From Janthinobacterium violaceinigrum (lineage in GTDB: Bacteria; Pseudomonadota; Gammaproteobacteria; Burkholderiales; Burkholderiaceae_D): a stretch of DNA of 64,000 nt. Positions 17,069-25,188 of this stretch are shown piece by piece. A program made the position numbers and the translations under genes. The notes under the pieces were generated by a model, which worked only from the letters and a program-made list of their open reading frames with translations, had not been told where the DNA came from and made no database searches. The stretch's first letter is position 1. The number at the start of each line of letters is the position of its first letter. The stretch is from NCBI RefSeq assembly GCF_009208555.1, contig NZ_WFLI01000017.1:62001-126000 (forward strand), written 5' to 3'.

Positions 17069-18388
17069 ATGAGATTGCCACCAGCGATACTTGCCAATGC
17101 TGAAGAAGTATTGCGCGAAATTTTACGTTTCACGGCCCCGGCCGACACCACCCTGTCGCGCTATTTCCGCGACCATCCGCGCCTCGGTTCGCGCGAACGC
17201 GGCGCCATCGCCGAAGGCATTTATGCCGTCCTGCGCAACAAATCGTTCTTCACGGACTTCGCCGAAGCGGGCAGTGGCCCCACCATGCGCCGCCTGACCA
17301 TCCTCGGCCTGGCCGAAGCGGTGGGCGCCGACTCCCTGGGCGGCCTGACGGAAGAAGAAGTGGAATGGCTGGAACGCATCACGCAGATCGACCGCAGCCT
17401 GATGCCGGCGAACATGCGCGCCAACATGCCGACCTGGCTGTTCGACAAGCTGATCGCCCAGTTCGGCGAAGCGGAAACCATGAAGCTGGCCGATGCGCTG
17501 AACGCGCCGGCGCCGCTGGACTTGCGCGTCAATTCGCTCAAGGCCACGCGCGACGACGTGATGCTGGCCCTGGCCGAAGCGCCTATTCTCAGCACGCCGA
17601 CGCCGTATGCCCCGCTGGGATTGCGCGTGATCAAGAAGCCATCGTTGCAAAACCTGCCCCTGTTCCAGAGCGGCGCCATCGAAGTGCAAGATGAAGGCAG
17701 CCAGATCCTGTCGCAGATCGTCGGCGCCAAGCGCGGCGAGATGGTCGTCGACTTCTGTGCCGGCGCGGGCGGCAAGACCCTGGCGCTGGGCGCGCTCATG
17801 CGCAACACGGGCCGTTTGTACGCGTTCGACGTGTCGGAAAAACGCTTGGCCAAGCTGAAGCCGCGCATGGCCCGCAGCGGCCTGTCGAACGTGCATCCGG
17901 TGCAGATCGCGCATGAGCGCGATGCCAAGATCAAGCGCCTTGCCGGCAAGATCGACCGCGTGCTCGTCGATGCCCCGTGCAGCGGCCTGGGCACCCTGCG
18001 CCGCAATCCGGACGTGAAATGGCGCCAGCAGCCGAACTCCATCGTGGAGCTGCAAGCCAAGCAGGCAGCCATCCTGGCCGGCGCCGCGCGCCTGGTCAAG
18101 GGCGGCGGCCGCCTGGTGTACGCCACCTGCAGCTTCCTGAACGAAGAAAACGATCAAATCGCCGAGCAATTCCTGGCCGCCAACCCCGACTTCACCCTGG
18201 TGCCGATGCACAAGGTGCTGGCCGAGCAGAAGATCGAGCTGGAAATGGGCGACTACCTGAAATTGTTGCCGCACTTGCACCAGACCGACGGCTTCTTCGC
18301 TGCCGTGTTCGAGCGCAAGGTCATGCCGAAAAAAGTCTACGCCGATGAAAAGCCGGCCGACGACGTTGACGCCGACCAAGCCGAGTAA
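17069..18388 (+). CDS. RsmB/NOP2-type RNA m5C methyltransferase
   Basis: A 439-residue SAM-dependent RNA cytosine-5 methyltransferase, cytosolic. An N-terminal NusB-like helical region (residues about 1-150) precedes the catalytic domain. Motif I is VVDFCAGAGGKTLAL. Motif IV is VDAPCSGLGTLRRNPD with one active-site cysteine, and motif VI is YATCSF with the second. Proteins of this type methylate 16S rRNA (RsmB, C967). Whether this is the orthologue or a paralogue cannot be settled here. CAGGAAGA precedes the ATG. It probably shares a transcript with purN, and a hairpin terminator follows. Confidence 0.88.
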   Translation: MRLPPAILANAEEVLREILRFTAPADTTLSRYFRDHPRLGSRERGAIAEGIYAVLRNKSFFTDFAEAGSGPTMRRLTILGLAEAVGADSLGGLTEEEVEWLERITQIDRSLMPANMRANMPTWLFDKLIAQFGEAETMKLADALNAPAPLDLRVNSLKATRDDVMLALAEAPILSTPTPYAPLGLRVIKKPSLQNLPLFQSGAIEVQDEGSQILSQIVGAKRGEMVVDFCAGAGGKTLALGALMRNTGRLYAFDVSEKRLAKLKPRMARSGLSNVHPVQIAHERDAKIKRLAGKIDRVLVDAPCSGLGTLRRNPDVKWRQQPNSIVELQAKQAAILAGAARLVKGGGRLVYATCSFLNEENDQIAEQFLAANPDFTLVPMHKVLAEQKIELEMGDYLKLLPHLHQTDGFFAAVFERKVMPKKVYADEKPADDVDADQAE

Positions 18389-18398
18389 GCCGTCACCG

Positions 18399-18428
18399 GC
18401 CGCCGCTGCACCTTGCAGTGGCGGCTTT
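18399..18428 (+). terminator. Probable terminator after the RsmB-like gene
   Basis: A 12-bp stem GCCGCCGCTGCA / TGCAGTGGCGGC with a three-base loop (18411-18413) is followed by only three T. The strong stem favours a terminator, but the T run is weak. Confidence 0.55.
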
Positions 18429-18507
18429 CAATGCCGCCAGCCCGCCTGGCGGCATGGGCCTAGCCCCTCCGTATCACCTCCGTCCCACCTTTCGGACCGC
18501 ATCCGCC

Positions 18508-19866
18508 ATGAATGAAACCCCGCTGCTCAACCTGATCACTGATTTTGTCAATGATTTCCGTCAACCGGCCATCCTGTGGCAAGCGCTGGTCATCGTCGCC
18601 TGCCTGGCCTTGAGCTGGCTGCTGGTGCGGCAGTTGCGCGTGTTCCTGCACAAGCGGGCGGAAGCGGCCACGGTCCCGGCCACGCCGGAAACCTTGCAGC
18701 GCACGGATAGCTTTATTCGCATCCTGACGCCCGTGCTGGCGGCCATGCTGCTGGGCATTGCGCAACATTTCCTGGCCAAGTTCCAGTCCGTGAACCTGCT
18801 CAGCATTGCCATTCCCCTGTGCACGTCGATGGCGCTGGTGCGCTTCGGGTTCTATGTGCTGCGCCGCATTTTTGCCCGCCACGGCGACATCAGCCCCACC
18901 ATGTTGTTGCTGGAAAAGATCTTTACCGTCGTGGTGTGGGCCGGCATGGCCCTGTATATCACGGGCCTGTGGCCGGAATTGCATGAATTCCTGGAAAGCA
19001 TCGTCGTGCCGCTGGGACGCAACAAGGTGTCCGTGGCTGCCATCTTGCAAGCCGCAATTTCGGTGGCCGTGCTGCTGGTGCTGGCCATGTGGGCGGGCAC
19101 CTCGCTCGACGAGCGCCTGATGAAAATGCAGGGTCTGCACACCTCCCTGCGCGTGGTGCTGTCGCGCATGGGCCGCGCCGTGCTGATCCTCGTTTCTGTG
19201 CTGGTCAGCCTGTCGCTGGTGGGCATCGACCTGACGGTGCTGTCCGTGTTTGGCGGCGCCTTCGGCGTGGCGCTGGGCTTTGGCTTGCAAAAGATCGCCG
19301 CGAACTTCGTGTCCGGTTTCATCATCCTGCTGGACCGCAGCCTGACCATCGGCGACATGATCACGGTGGGTCAATTCACGGGCAAGGTCACGCAAATCAA
19401 TACGCGCTATACTGTGTTATTGGGTGGCGATGGCATTGAATCCATCGTGCCGAATGAAATGCTGATTTCTGGCGGCGTGCAGAACATGTCGCTGAGCAAC
19501 CGCATGGTCTGGCTGTCGACGGCCGTGTCGGTTGGCTATGAGACGGATCTCGATGTCATCTTCCCCTTGCTGGAAGCGGCGACGGCCAAGGTGCCGCGTG
19601 TGTCGCAAAGCAATCCGCCATCGGCCACCCTCGTGCGTTTCGGCGCCGACGGCCTTGATGTGCAGATCGGCTTCTGGATCGCGGACCCGGAAAACGGCAC
19701 CGGCGGCGTGAAGTCGAATGTGAACCGCGCCATCTGGCGCACCTTGCAGGAACATAAGGTCACTGTACCGTTTCCGCAACGCGAATTGCGTATTGTTGGT
19801 ACGCCTCCTGCCCCGCTCGCTGGCGCGGTAGACGGTGAGTCCGCGCCCTCCGGCACCCAGCCTTAA
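18508..19866 (+). CDS. MscS-family mechanosensitive channel
   Basis: A 452-residue inner-membrane protein. Five or so N-terminal hydrophobic segments precede the pore helix region (VFGGAFGVALGFGLQKIAANFVSG), which is the signature of MscS channels. The beta domain follows (GDMITVGQFTGKVTQINTRYTVL), then the cytosolic vestibule. Such channels release solutes on hypo-osmotic shock. It is longer than E. coli MscS (286 residues) because of extra N-terminal membrane segments. ATG 18508 is used; an upstream in-frame start would add a Pro-rich, non-membrane tail. Confidence 0.9.
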   Translation: MNETPLLNLITDFVNDFRQPAILWQALVIVACLALSWLLVRQLRVFLHKRAEAATVPATPETLQRTDSFIRILTPVLAAMLLGIAQHFLAKFQSVNLLSIAIPLCTSMALVRFGFYVLRRIFARHGDISPTMLLLEKIFTVVVWAGMALYITGLWPELHEFLESIVVPLGRNKVSVAAILQAAISVAVLLVLAMWAGTSLDERLMKMQGLHTSLRVVLSRMGRAVLILVSVLVSLSLVGIDLTVLSVFGGAFGVALGFGLQKIAANFVSGFIILLDRSLTIGDMITVGQFTGKVTQINTRYTVLLGGDGIESIVPNEMLISGGVQNMSLSNRMVWLSTAVSVGYETDLDVIFPLLEAATAKVPRVSQSNPPSATLVRFGADGLDVQIGFWIADPENGTGGVKSNVNRAIWRTLQEHKVTVPFPQRELRIVGTPPAPLAGAVDGESAPSGTQP

Positions 19867-19999
19867 CCTCGCTGCCTGCCTCCGTTTTTGCCTGACCGCA
19901 CCCATTAGGGCGTACAATCACGCCTAAAATTAACTCTGCCGGACCTCCAGAGTCACTGGAGCGACCGCGCGCTTGCCCTGTCCATTTGGAGTAGTAGTA

Positions 20000-21208
20000 A
20001 TGACATTGAGTTCCGTTTTACACGACGTTTTGCAGTTCATGGCAACTGGCATTACCGATCTGTCCGCATGGCAAGTTTTCCTCTACACCATGGTGGTCAC
20101 GCATATCACGATCGCCAGCGTCACGATTTACCTGCACCGCCACCAGGCCCACCGGGCACTGGAATTGCATGCGATTCCCAGCCATTTCTTCCGTTTCTGG
20201 CTGTGGCTGACGACGGGCCAGGTCACCAAGGAGTGGGCAGCCATCCACCGCAAGCACCACGCCAAGTGCGATACGGAAGAAGATCCGCACAGCCCCGTGA
20301 CGCGCGGCATCAAGAAAGTGTTCTGGGAAGGCGCCGAGCTGTACCGCGCTGAATCGAAGAACATGGAAACCATGGCCAAGTACGGCCACGGCACGCCGAC
20401 GGACTGGATCGAGCGCAACCTGTACACCAAATACAGCTGGCTGGGTGTGGTGTCGCTGTTCGTCATCAATTTCATCCTGTTCGGCGTGATCGGCATTTCC
20501 GTGTGGGCCGTGCAAATGATGTGGATTCCGATCACGGCAGCCGGCATCATCAACGGCATCGGCCACTACTGGGGCTACCGCAACTATGACTGCGCGGACG
20601 CGGCCACCAACATCATTCCCTTCGGCATACTGATCGGCGGTGAAGAGTTGCACAATAATCACCACACGTATGCGACGTCGGCCAAGCTGTCGTCGAAATG
20701 GTATGAAATCGATATTGGCTGGGCGTATATCCGCGCGCTGGAAATGCTGGGCCTGGCCAAGGTGAAGAAGCTGGCGCCGGCGCCGAAGTTCTCGCACGGC
20801 AAGCTGGAAGCGGACTTCGAGACTTTGCAATCGGTCATCGCCAACCGCTACGACGTGATGGCCAAGTATGCGAAATCGATCAAGCATGCCTGGAAGGAAG
20901 AGCTGGAGCACCTGAAGCACAAGGCCGAGCTGGAAAAACGCTTCCTGAAATCGTCGCGCAAGCTGATGCAGCGCGAGCCGGGCAAGCTGGCCGATGCGCA
21001 TCACGAGCAGCTGTCGGAATTGTTCCAGCACAGTAAGGCGCTGGAAACCATGCACCACATGCGCGTGGAACTGGGCGCCATCTGGGAGCGTTCCCACTTT
21101 ACGCGCGAGCAATTGCTGCACAAGCTGCAAGACTGGTGCACGCGCGCCGAAGCGTCGGGCATCAAGTCGCTGCAAGACTTTTCACTGCGCTTACGCAGCT
21201 ATGCTTGA
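20000..21208 (+). CDS. Acyl-lipid/acyl-CoA delta-9 type fatty acid desaturase
   Basis: A 402-residue membrane di-iron desaturase that introduces a double bond into acyl chains. The three histidine boxes are visible: HRHQAH (46-51), HRKHH (83-87) and HNNHH (about 221). Hydrophobic helix pairs separate them. The C-terminal ~150 residues are a charged helical extension (HLKHKAELEKRF), longer than in minimal desaturases. GGAG precedes the ATG. The leader has TACAAT near 19914 and a small hairpin (19945-19961, CTCCAG/CTGGAG) just before the ribosome site. A terminator follows. Confidence 0.88.
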   Translation: MTLSSVLHDVLQFMATGITDLSAWQVFLYTMVVTHITIASVTIYLHRHQAHRALELHAIPSHFFRFWLWLTTGQVTKEWAAIHRKHHAKCDTEEDPHSPVTRGIKKVFWEGAELYRAESKNMETMAKYGHGTPTDWIERNLYTKYSWLGVVSLFVINFILFGVIGISVWAVQMMWIPITAAGIINGIGHYWGYRNYDCADAATNIIPFGILIGGEELHNNHHTYATSAKLSSKWYEIDIGWAYIRALEMLGLAKVKKLAPAPKFSHGKLEADFETLQSVIANRYDVMAKYAKSIKHAWKEELEHLKHKAELEKRFLKSSRKLMQREPGKLADAHHEQLSELFQHSKALETMHHMRVELGAIWERSHFTREQLLHKLQDWCTRAEASGIKSLQDFSLRLRSYA

Positions 21209-21229
21209 TCGCGTGTTGATTTGAAACAG

Positions 21230-21257
21230 TGGCTCCGCTTGCGGGGCCATTTTTTTT
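21230..21257 (+). terminator. Rho-independent terminator after the desaturase gene
   Basis: The stem TGGCTCCGC / GCGGGGCCA with a TT loop is followed by eight T. Confidence 0.8.
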
Positions 21258-21332
21258 GCCCTGGCTGGTTTGCTAAGATAGTAATTGTATGAAATACTTT
21301 CCTTGTAAATTAATCAAAATAGGAAAGTTTGC

Positions 21333-23468
21333 ATGTTAATGTTGATGCGAAATGCAGTAATGGGATGTGTCGTTCTGGCGGCGCTCGCCGCATGTGGCGG
21401 CGGTTCCTCTTCGCCAGAGCCGATGAATCCCAATCCTGGCAATCCGAATCCCCCTCCCGTTGGGAAAAGCAGTCTCACGCTCAGCGGTACGGCGGCAACC
21501 GGTCTGGCGATCGTCGATGCATCGATTCAGGCGAAATGCCAGGCGGGCAGTGCGCAAGTGCTGAGCGGTCCCGATGGCACTTATAAAATGGAGATTGTCG
21601 AAGGAAAATTTCCTTGCGTTTTACAATTGACGACACCCGTCACTGGCGTCAGGCTGCATTCCGTCGTCGTAGGGACGGGCAATGCGGCAACGGTCCATAT
21701 CACGCCACTGACCGACATGCTCACCGCACGGTTGTTTGGCCGCGATGTGGCTGGTTTGTTCCCGAACGTTGATGCGGCCTCGCTGGTCAATACGATCAAT
21801 GCAGCCAATGTGCTTGCCGTACAGGCAGATGTGACCGCGCTACTGCAAGACCGGTTCAATATCAGCTTCTTGCAGGATTTTATAGGCGCGCCATTGAGGG
21901 CGGCCACCGCAGCCGACAAGGCAGGAGGGGATGCGCACGACAAGTTGCTCGATAAGGTCAGCGCTTATTTTAATCCCGTTCAGCTTGGACTGATTAACAA
22001 GGCGCTGGCATCGACTCAAACCGTTGCTGATATAAAAAAGCTGCTCGTTGAACTCAAGGCCGCACCCGTCGCCAATGCTGGCCTGCCGCAGGCGGTCGCA
22101 ACGGGGGCGACAGTATTGCTCGATGCCAGTGCCAGCCAGGCCGCACCCGGTGTCGTGCCGAATTTTCGCTGGAAAATTATTGGCAAGCCGGCCACAAGTG
22201 TGGCGGAGTTGAGCTTGGCGAATACGGCGAAGCCAAGCTTTGTCGCGGATAAGCCCGGAAGCTACATGTTCAGTGTTATGGTCGATTATCCCGGCGAGCG
22301 TTATGCCAGCAGTGCCGTTGTTGAGGTAACGGCGCAGCTGGATGCGCCTTACCAGACCACGCCAGCCGTCAGCGGCGCGCCGAATGGTGGCGTGTATGGA
22401 GAATACTGGAAGCTGGAATTTAGCGGGACGAATGCCGGTTTTTGCGATGTCCTGTTTGTGTCTCCCTCTGGCGGCAGCTATACGCCGGGTATGTGTATTT
22501 CCAACGGCAAACTGTTGGGCGACTTTGCACTGCGCGGCGACGTGGAAAAAACTGGAAGCGTTACGCTGAATATGCAGGTCAATCCGCATCTCCCCGAAAG
22601 TACGCAAACTGCCGCCATCTTTCGTGGCGTATTCAGGCAGGACGGGACCGGAGCGGGAACCTGGGGCATTCCAAACAGCGCTGCAAACGGTGCCTGGACC
22701 GCAACGCGCTATATTGGCCGGCAGACCTATCGCAGCGTGACACTGGCAAATCCCGATGCGGGCTCATTCGCCTCCGGAGCCGATGGCGCGGCAGGTGTCT
22801 GGCGGCGCCCATCGACGAAAAACTATCCCGAATTCGCATTGATATTGCCCAATGGTGAAACGGCCTGGCAAACCGGCTCGCCATTTTCAAGCGGGATGGT
22901 GCATGTATTTGGCGAGTTCCTCAGCGACGGTGCTACGTGGCAGCTTGGTAATAAGAGCACGGTTCATACCTCCACGTTGATCGAGGGCGTTCAGGCATCT
23001 GGCAGCATCGTGCCGAAAACGCGCATTGTGGGCACCATGTCTGCCGCTGCTGGCAAGACGGTGACCTTGTCCTTTGATTCTTATAGTATCGAGAATGCGC
23101 TGGCGTTGAGCCTGGCCGATATCAGCGGCACCTACGTTGCTGGCGGCGCCAGTTACATTGCGCCAGACGGCAGCATCAGCGGTACGACAGAGGCTGGCTG
23201 CCGGATCCAGGGGCGTATTGCCCCCGTTTCTCCCGATTCGAAGGCCAACCTGTTCCGCCTGAAGCTGACATTCTATGGCCCTGCGTCCAACCCGGCAGCG
23301 TGCTACGAAACGCAAATGGGGCCGGACTATGATGGTTATGCATTCATGACGGTATCGGAGGGCGAGCGCTATTTCTATACCTTGTTAAGGTCAAGCGGTG
23401 TACCTGTCGGCTATGCCACGCCAGCCAGTTTCTATCCACGCTATATTCTGGGCACGAAGATTCGCTAG
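21333..23468 (+). CDS. Large lipoprotein with PKD-like region
   Basis: A 711-residue protein with a lipoprotein signal (ALAACGGG). A Pro/Asn-rich linker follows, then a segment like a carboxypeptidase-regulatory/transthyretin fold (GTAATGLAIVDASIQAKC). Residues about 245-335 look PKD-like (AGLPQAVATGATVLLDASAS, then a strand ending AVVEVTA). The remaining ~370 residues are beta-rich without a recognised family. AGGAAAG precedes the start at 21333. The upstream 70 bases and the gene are lower in GC than the neighbours. It probably sits on the outer membrane; function unknown. It resembles the 8977-11646 lipoprotein in style but not in domains. Confidence 0.7.
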   Translation: MLMLMRNAVMGCVVLAALAACGGGSSSPEPMNPNPGNPNPPPVGKSSLTLSGTAATGLAIVDASIQAKCQAGSAQVLSGPDGTYKMEIVEGKFPCVLQLTTPVTGVRLHSVVVGTGNAATVHITPLTDMLTARLFGRDVAGLFPNVDAASLVNTINAANVLAVQADVTALLQDRFNISFLQDFIGAPLRAATAADKAGGDAHDKLLDKVSAYFNPVQLGLINKALASTQTVADIKKLLVELKAAPVANAGLPQAVATGATVLLDASASQAAPGVVPNFRWKIIGKPATSVAELSLANTAKPSFVADKPGSYMFSVMVDYPGERYASSAVVEVTAQLDAPYQTTPAVSGAPNGGVYGEYWKLEFSGTNAGFCDVLFVSPSGGSYTPGMCISNGKLLGDFALRGDVEKTGSVTLNMQVNPHLPESTQTAAIFRGVFRQDGTGAGTWGIPNSAANGAWTATRYIGRQTYRSVTLANPDAGSFASGADGAAGVWRRPSTKNYPEFALILPNGETAWQTGSPFSSGMVHVFGEFLSDGATWQLGNKSTVHTSTLIEGVQASGSIVPKTRIVGTMSAAAGKTVTLSFDSYSIENALALSLADISGTYVAGGASYIAPDGSISGTTEAGCRIQGRIAPVSPDSKANLFRLKLTFYGPASNPAACYETQMGPDYDGYAFMTVSEGERYFYTLLRSSGVPVGYATPASFYPRYILGTKIR

Positions 23469-23543
23469 CATCGGACTGCGGGGGGGCGTACAGCGTATGT
23501 CCCCGCTTCGATGCGCGGTAGCTGCAGCCTGAGCGATTGGGCA

Positions 23544-23577
23544 ATAAAAAAAACCGCTCATCGGAGCGGCTCTTTTT
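23544..23577. terminator. Bidirectional terminator between the lipoprotein gene and rpmG
   Basis: The stem CCGCTC (23554-23559) / GAGCGG (23564-23569) has an A run on the left and a T run on the right, so it can serve both convergent genes. Confidence 0.8.
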
Positions 23578-23594
23578 GCAGAACACAATATCAA

Positions 23595-23762
23595 TTACTT
23601 GATCTTGGTTTCTTTGTACGTTACGTGCTTGCGTGCTTTAGGATCAAATTTCATGATCTCCATTTTCGCAGGCGTCGTACGCTTGTTTTTGGTGGTCGTG
23701 TAGAAGTGACCCGTACCGGCGGTCGATTCTAACTTGATTTTGTCGCGGCCTGATTTTGCCAT
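23595..23762 (-). CDS. rpmG: 50S ribosomal protein L33
   Basis: A 55-residue basic protein of normal L33 length, with GHFYTTTKNKRTTPAK and ending in YKETKIK. It lacks the zinc-binding cysteine pairs, so it is the C-minus, zinc-independent form. AGGGAG precedes the ATG. It follows rpmB by 22 bases in the usual rpmB-rpmG order and ends at a terminator. Confidence 0.97.
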   Translation of the reverse strand: MAKSGRDKIKLESTAGTGHFYTTTKNKRTTPAKMEIMKFDPKARKHVTYKETKIK

Positions 23763-23784
23763 GATAGCTCCCTTATTCTGCTAA

Positions 23785-24021
23785 TTAGACTTTTTCGCCA
23801 CGAGCGCGCATATCGACCAATACGGCGTCGATGCCGACTTTATCGATGACGCGCAGACCGGCGTTGGACAAACGCAGGGAGACCCAGCGGTTTTCAGATT
23901 CAACAAAAATACGACGATTCTGCAAGTTAGGCAAAAAACGACGTTTGGTTTTGTTGTTTGCATGGGAAACATTGTTGCCGACCATCGGCTTCTTCCCAGT
24001 GACTTGGCAAACACGTGCCAT
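23785..24021 (-). CDS. rpmB: 50S ribosomal protein L28
   Basis: A 78-residue basic protein with the standard start MARVCQVTGKKPMVGNNVSH and the LRVIDKVGID segment. Length and sequence match bacterial L28 of the large ribosomal subunit. AAGGAG precedes the ATG. It is the first gene of an rpmB-rpmG operon with a strong promoter upstream. Confidence 0.98.
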   Translation of the reverse strand: MARVCQVTGKKPMVGNNVSHANNKTKRRFLPNLQNRRIFVESENRWVSLRLSNAGLRVIDKVGIDAVLVDMRARGEKV

Positions 24022-24060
24022 GGCGCACTCCTTAAAGATATTCCAAATTGGAAAAACGAG

Positions 24061-24089
24061 AGTATATCCAAAATAAGCCGATTTATCAA
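24061..24089 (-). promoter_or_regulatory. Promoter of rpmB-rpmG
   Basis: On the minus strand TTGATA (24089-24084) and TATACT (24066-24061) are separated by 17 bases, a near-consensus sigma-70 promoter about 40 bases before the rpmB start. Confidence 0.8.
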
Positions 24090-24268
24090 TGACTTGCGAA
24101 AAACAATTGTGTCATGTTGTTGTGAATTTATTTAACAATTTCGGGTTTGCCCATTCCTCATAGGGAAAACGCTGGTAAACAGACTTGTTTACTGCTAGAT
24201 AAGTGTCCCGCCAGCGTCACGTATGTCCTTGTTTACACATGGTTAACTGTCGCCGGGCCGGGGCTGGC

Positions 24269-24943
24269 CTAGATCTGGCCATGTTCCGCAAACGAGTGCA
24301 CTTGCCGGCCGGCCACGACGAAATGGTCGAGGATGCGCACGTCCACCAGCGACAGGGCTTGCACCAGCGCGCGCGTCAGCAGCAAGTCCGATTCGCTGGG
24401 CTCGGGCGTGCCGGACGGGTGGTTGTGGGCCAGCATGACGCTGGCTGCATTGTGCAGCAGCGCCTGCTTGACCACTTCGCGCGGATACACGCTCGTGTGG
24501 GTGAGGGTGCCGCGAAACATTTCCCGGGTCGTGATCAAGCGGTTCTTGACGTCTAAAAACAACACGTGGAACGCTTCATGCGCGAGGTTGCCCAGGGTCA
24601 GGCGCAAATAATCTTTGACGGCGTGCGGCGAATTGAGGGCCTGGCCCGTCTGCAAGTCCTCGATGATGGCGCGCCGCGCCAGTTCCAGCACAGCTTGCAG
24701 CTGGGCAAACTTGGCGCTGCCCATGCCGTGTACGGCTGAAAAGCTCACGAGGCTGGCGCCGAACAGGCCCCGCAAGGAGCCGAAGTGCTCGACCGTGTCG
24801 CGCGCCAGCTCCACGGCGCTCTTGCCGCGCACGCCCGTGCGCAGGAAGACGGCCAGCAATTCCGCGTCCGACAGCGAGTGCGCGCCATCCTCGATCAGGC
24901 GTTCGCGCGGCCGTTCGCCGGCCGGCCAATCCTTGATGCCCAT
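24269..24943 (-). CDS. radC: RadC/YeeS-type JAMM protein
   Basis: A 224-residue protein of the RadC family. An N-terminal helix-hairpin-helix-like region (about 1-90, with DAELLAVFLRTG and VHGMGSAKFAQLQ) precedes a JAB1/MPN metalloprotease-like domain. The latter has EAFHVLFLD and the JAMM motif HNHPSGTPEPSESD starting at residue 173. RadC was once linked to DNA repair, but its biochemical role is unsettled. ATG 24943 is chosen because GGGAGG lies just upstream; the frame extends to 25120 without a better site. This is a complete chromosomal copy, not a mobile-element fragment. Confidence 0.92.
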   Translation of the reverse strand: MGIKDWPAGERPRERLIEDGAHSLSDAELLAVFLRTGVRGKSAVELARDTVEHFGSLRGLFGASLVSFSAVHGMGSAKFAQLQAVLELARRAIIEDLQTGQALNSPHAVKDYLRLTLGNLAHEAFHVLFLDVKNRLITTREMFRGTLTHTSVYPREVVKQALLHNAASVMLAHNHPSGTPEPSESDLLLTRALVQALSLVDVRILDHFVVAGRQVHSFAEHGQI

Positions 24944-25188
24944 GCTGCCTCCCGTTCGCGCCCGGCTGGTCGTGGCGCCTGCCGACGATTGTCGCGCCTT
25001 CCCCGGGCGGCCATGCTGCGCTAGCTCGTCTTCACTGTAAATCGTAGTAAAAAAACAAAAGCCAAGATGCCCGGCCCGCGCATTTTCAGACGCTATCATT
25101 TGCCTGTCGTTGCACTTCATGCAAGTTGCAGCGGCGGGGAGTCAGGGCCCTGAACTCAATGTCTTCCACTTGTCTTACAGGAGTCGTC

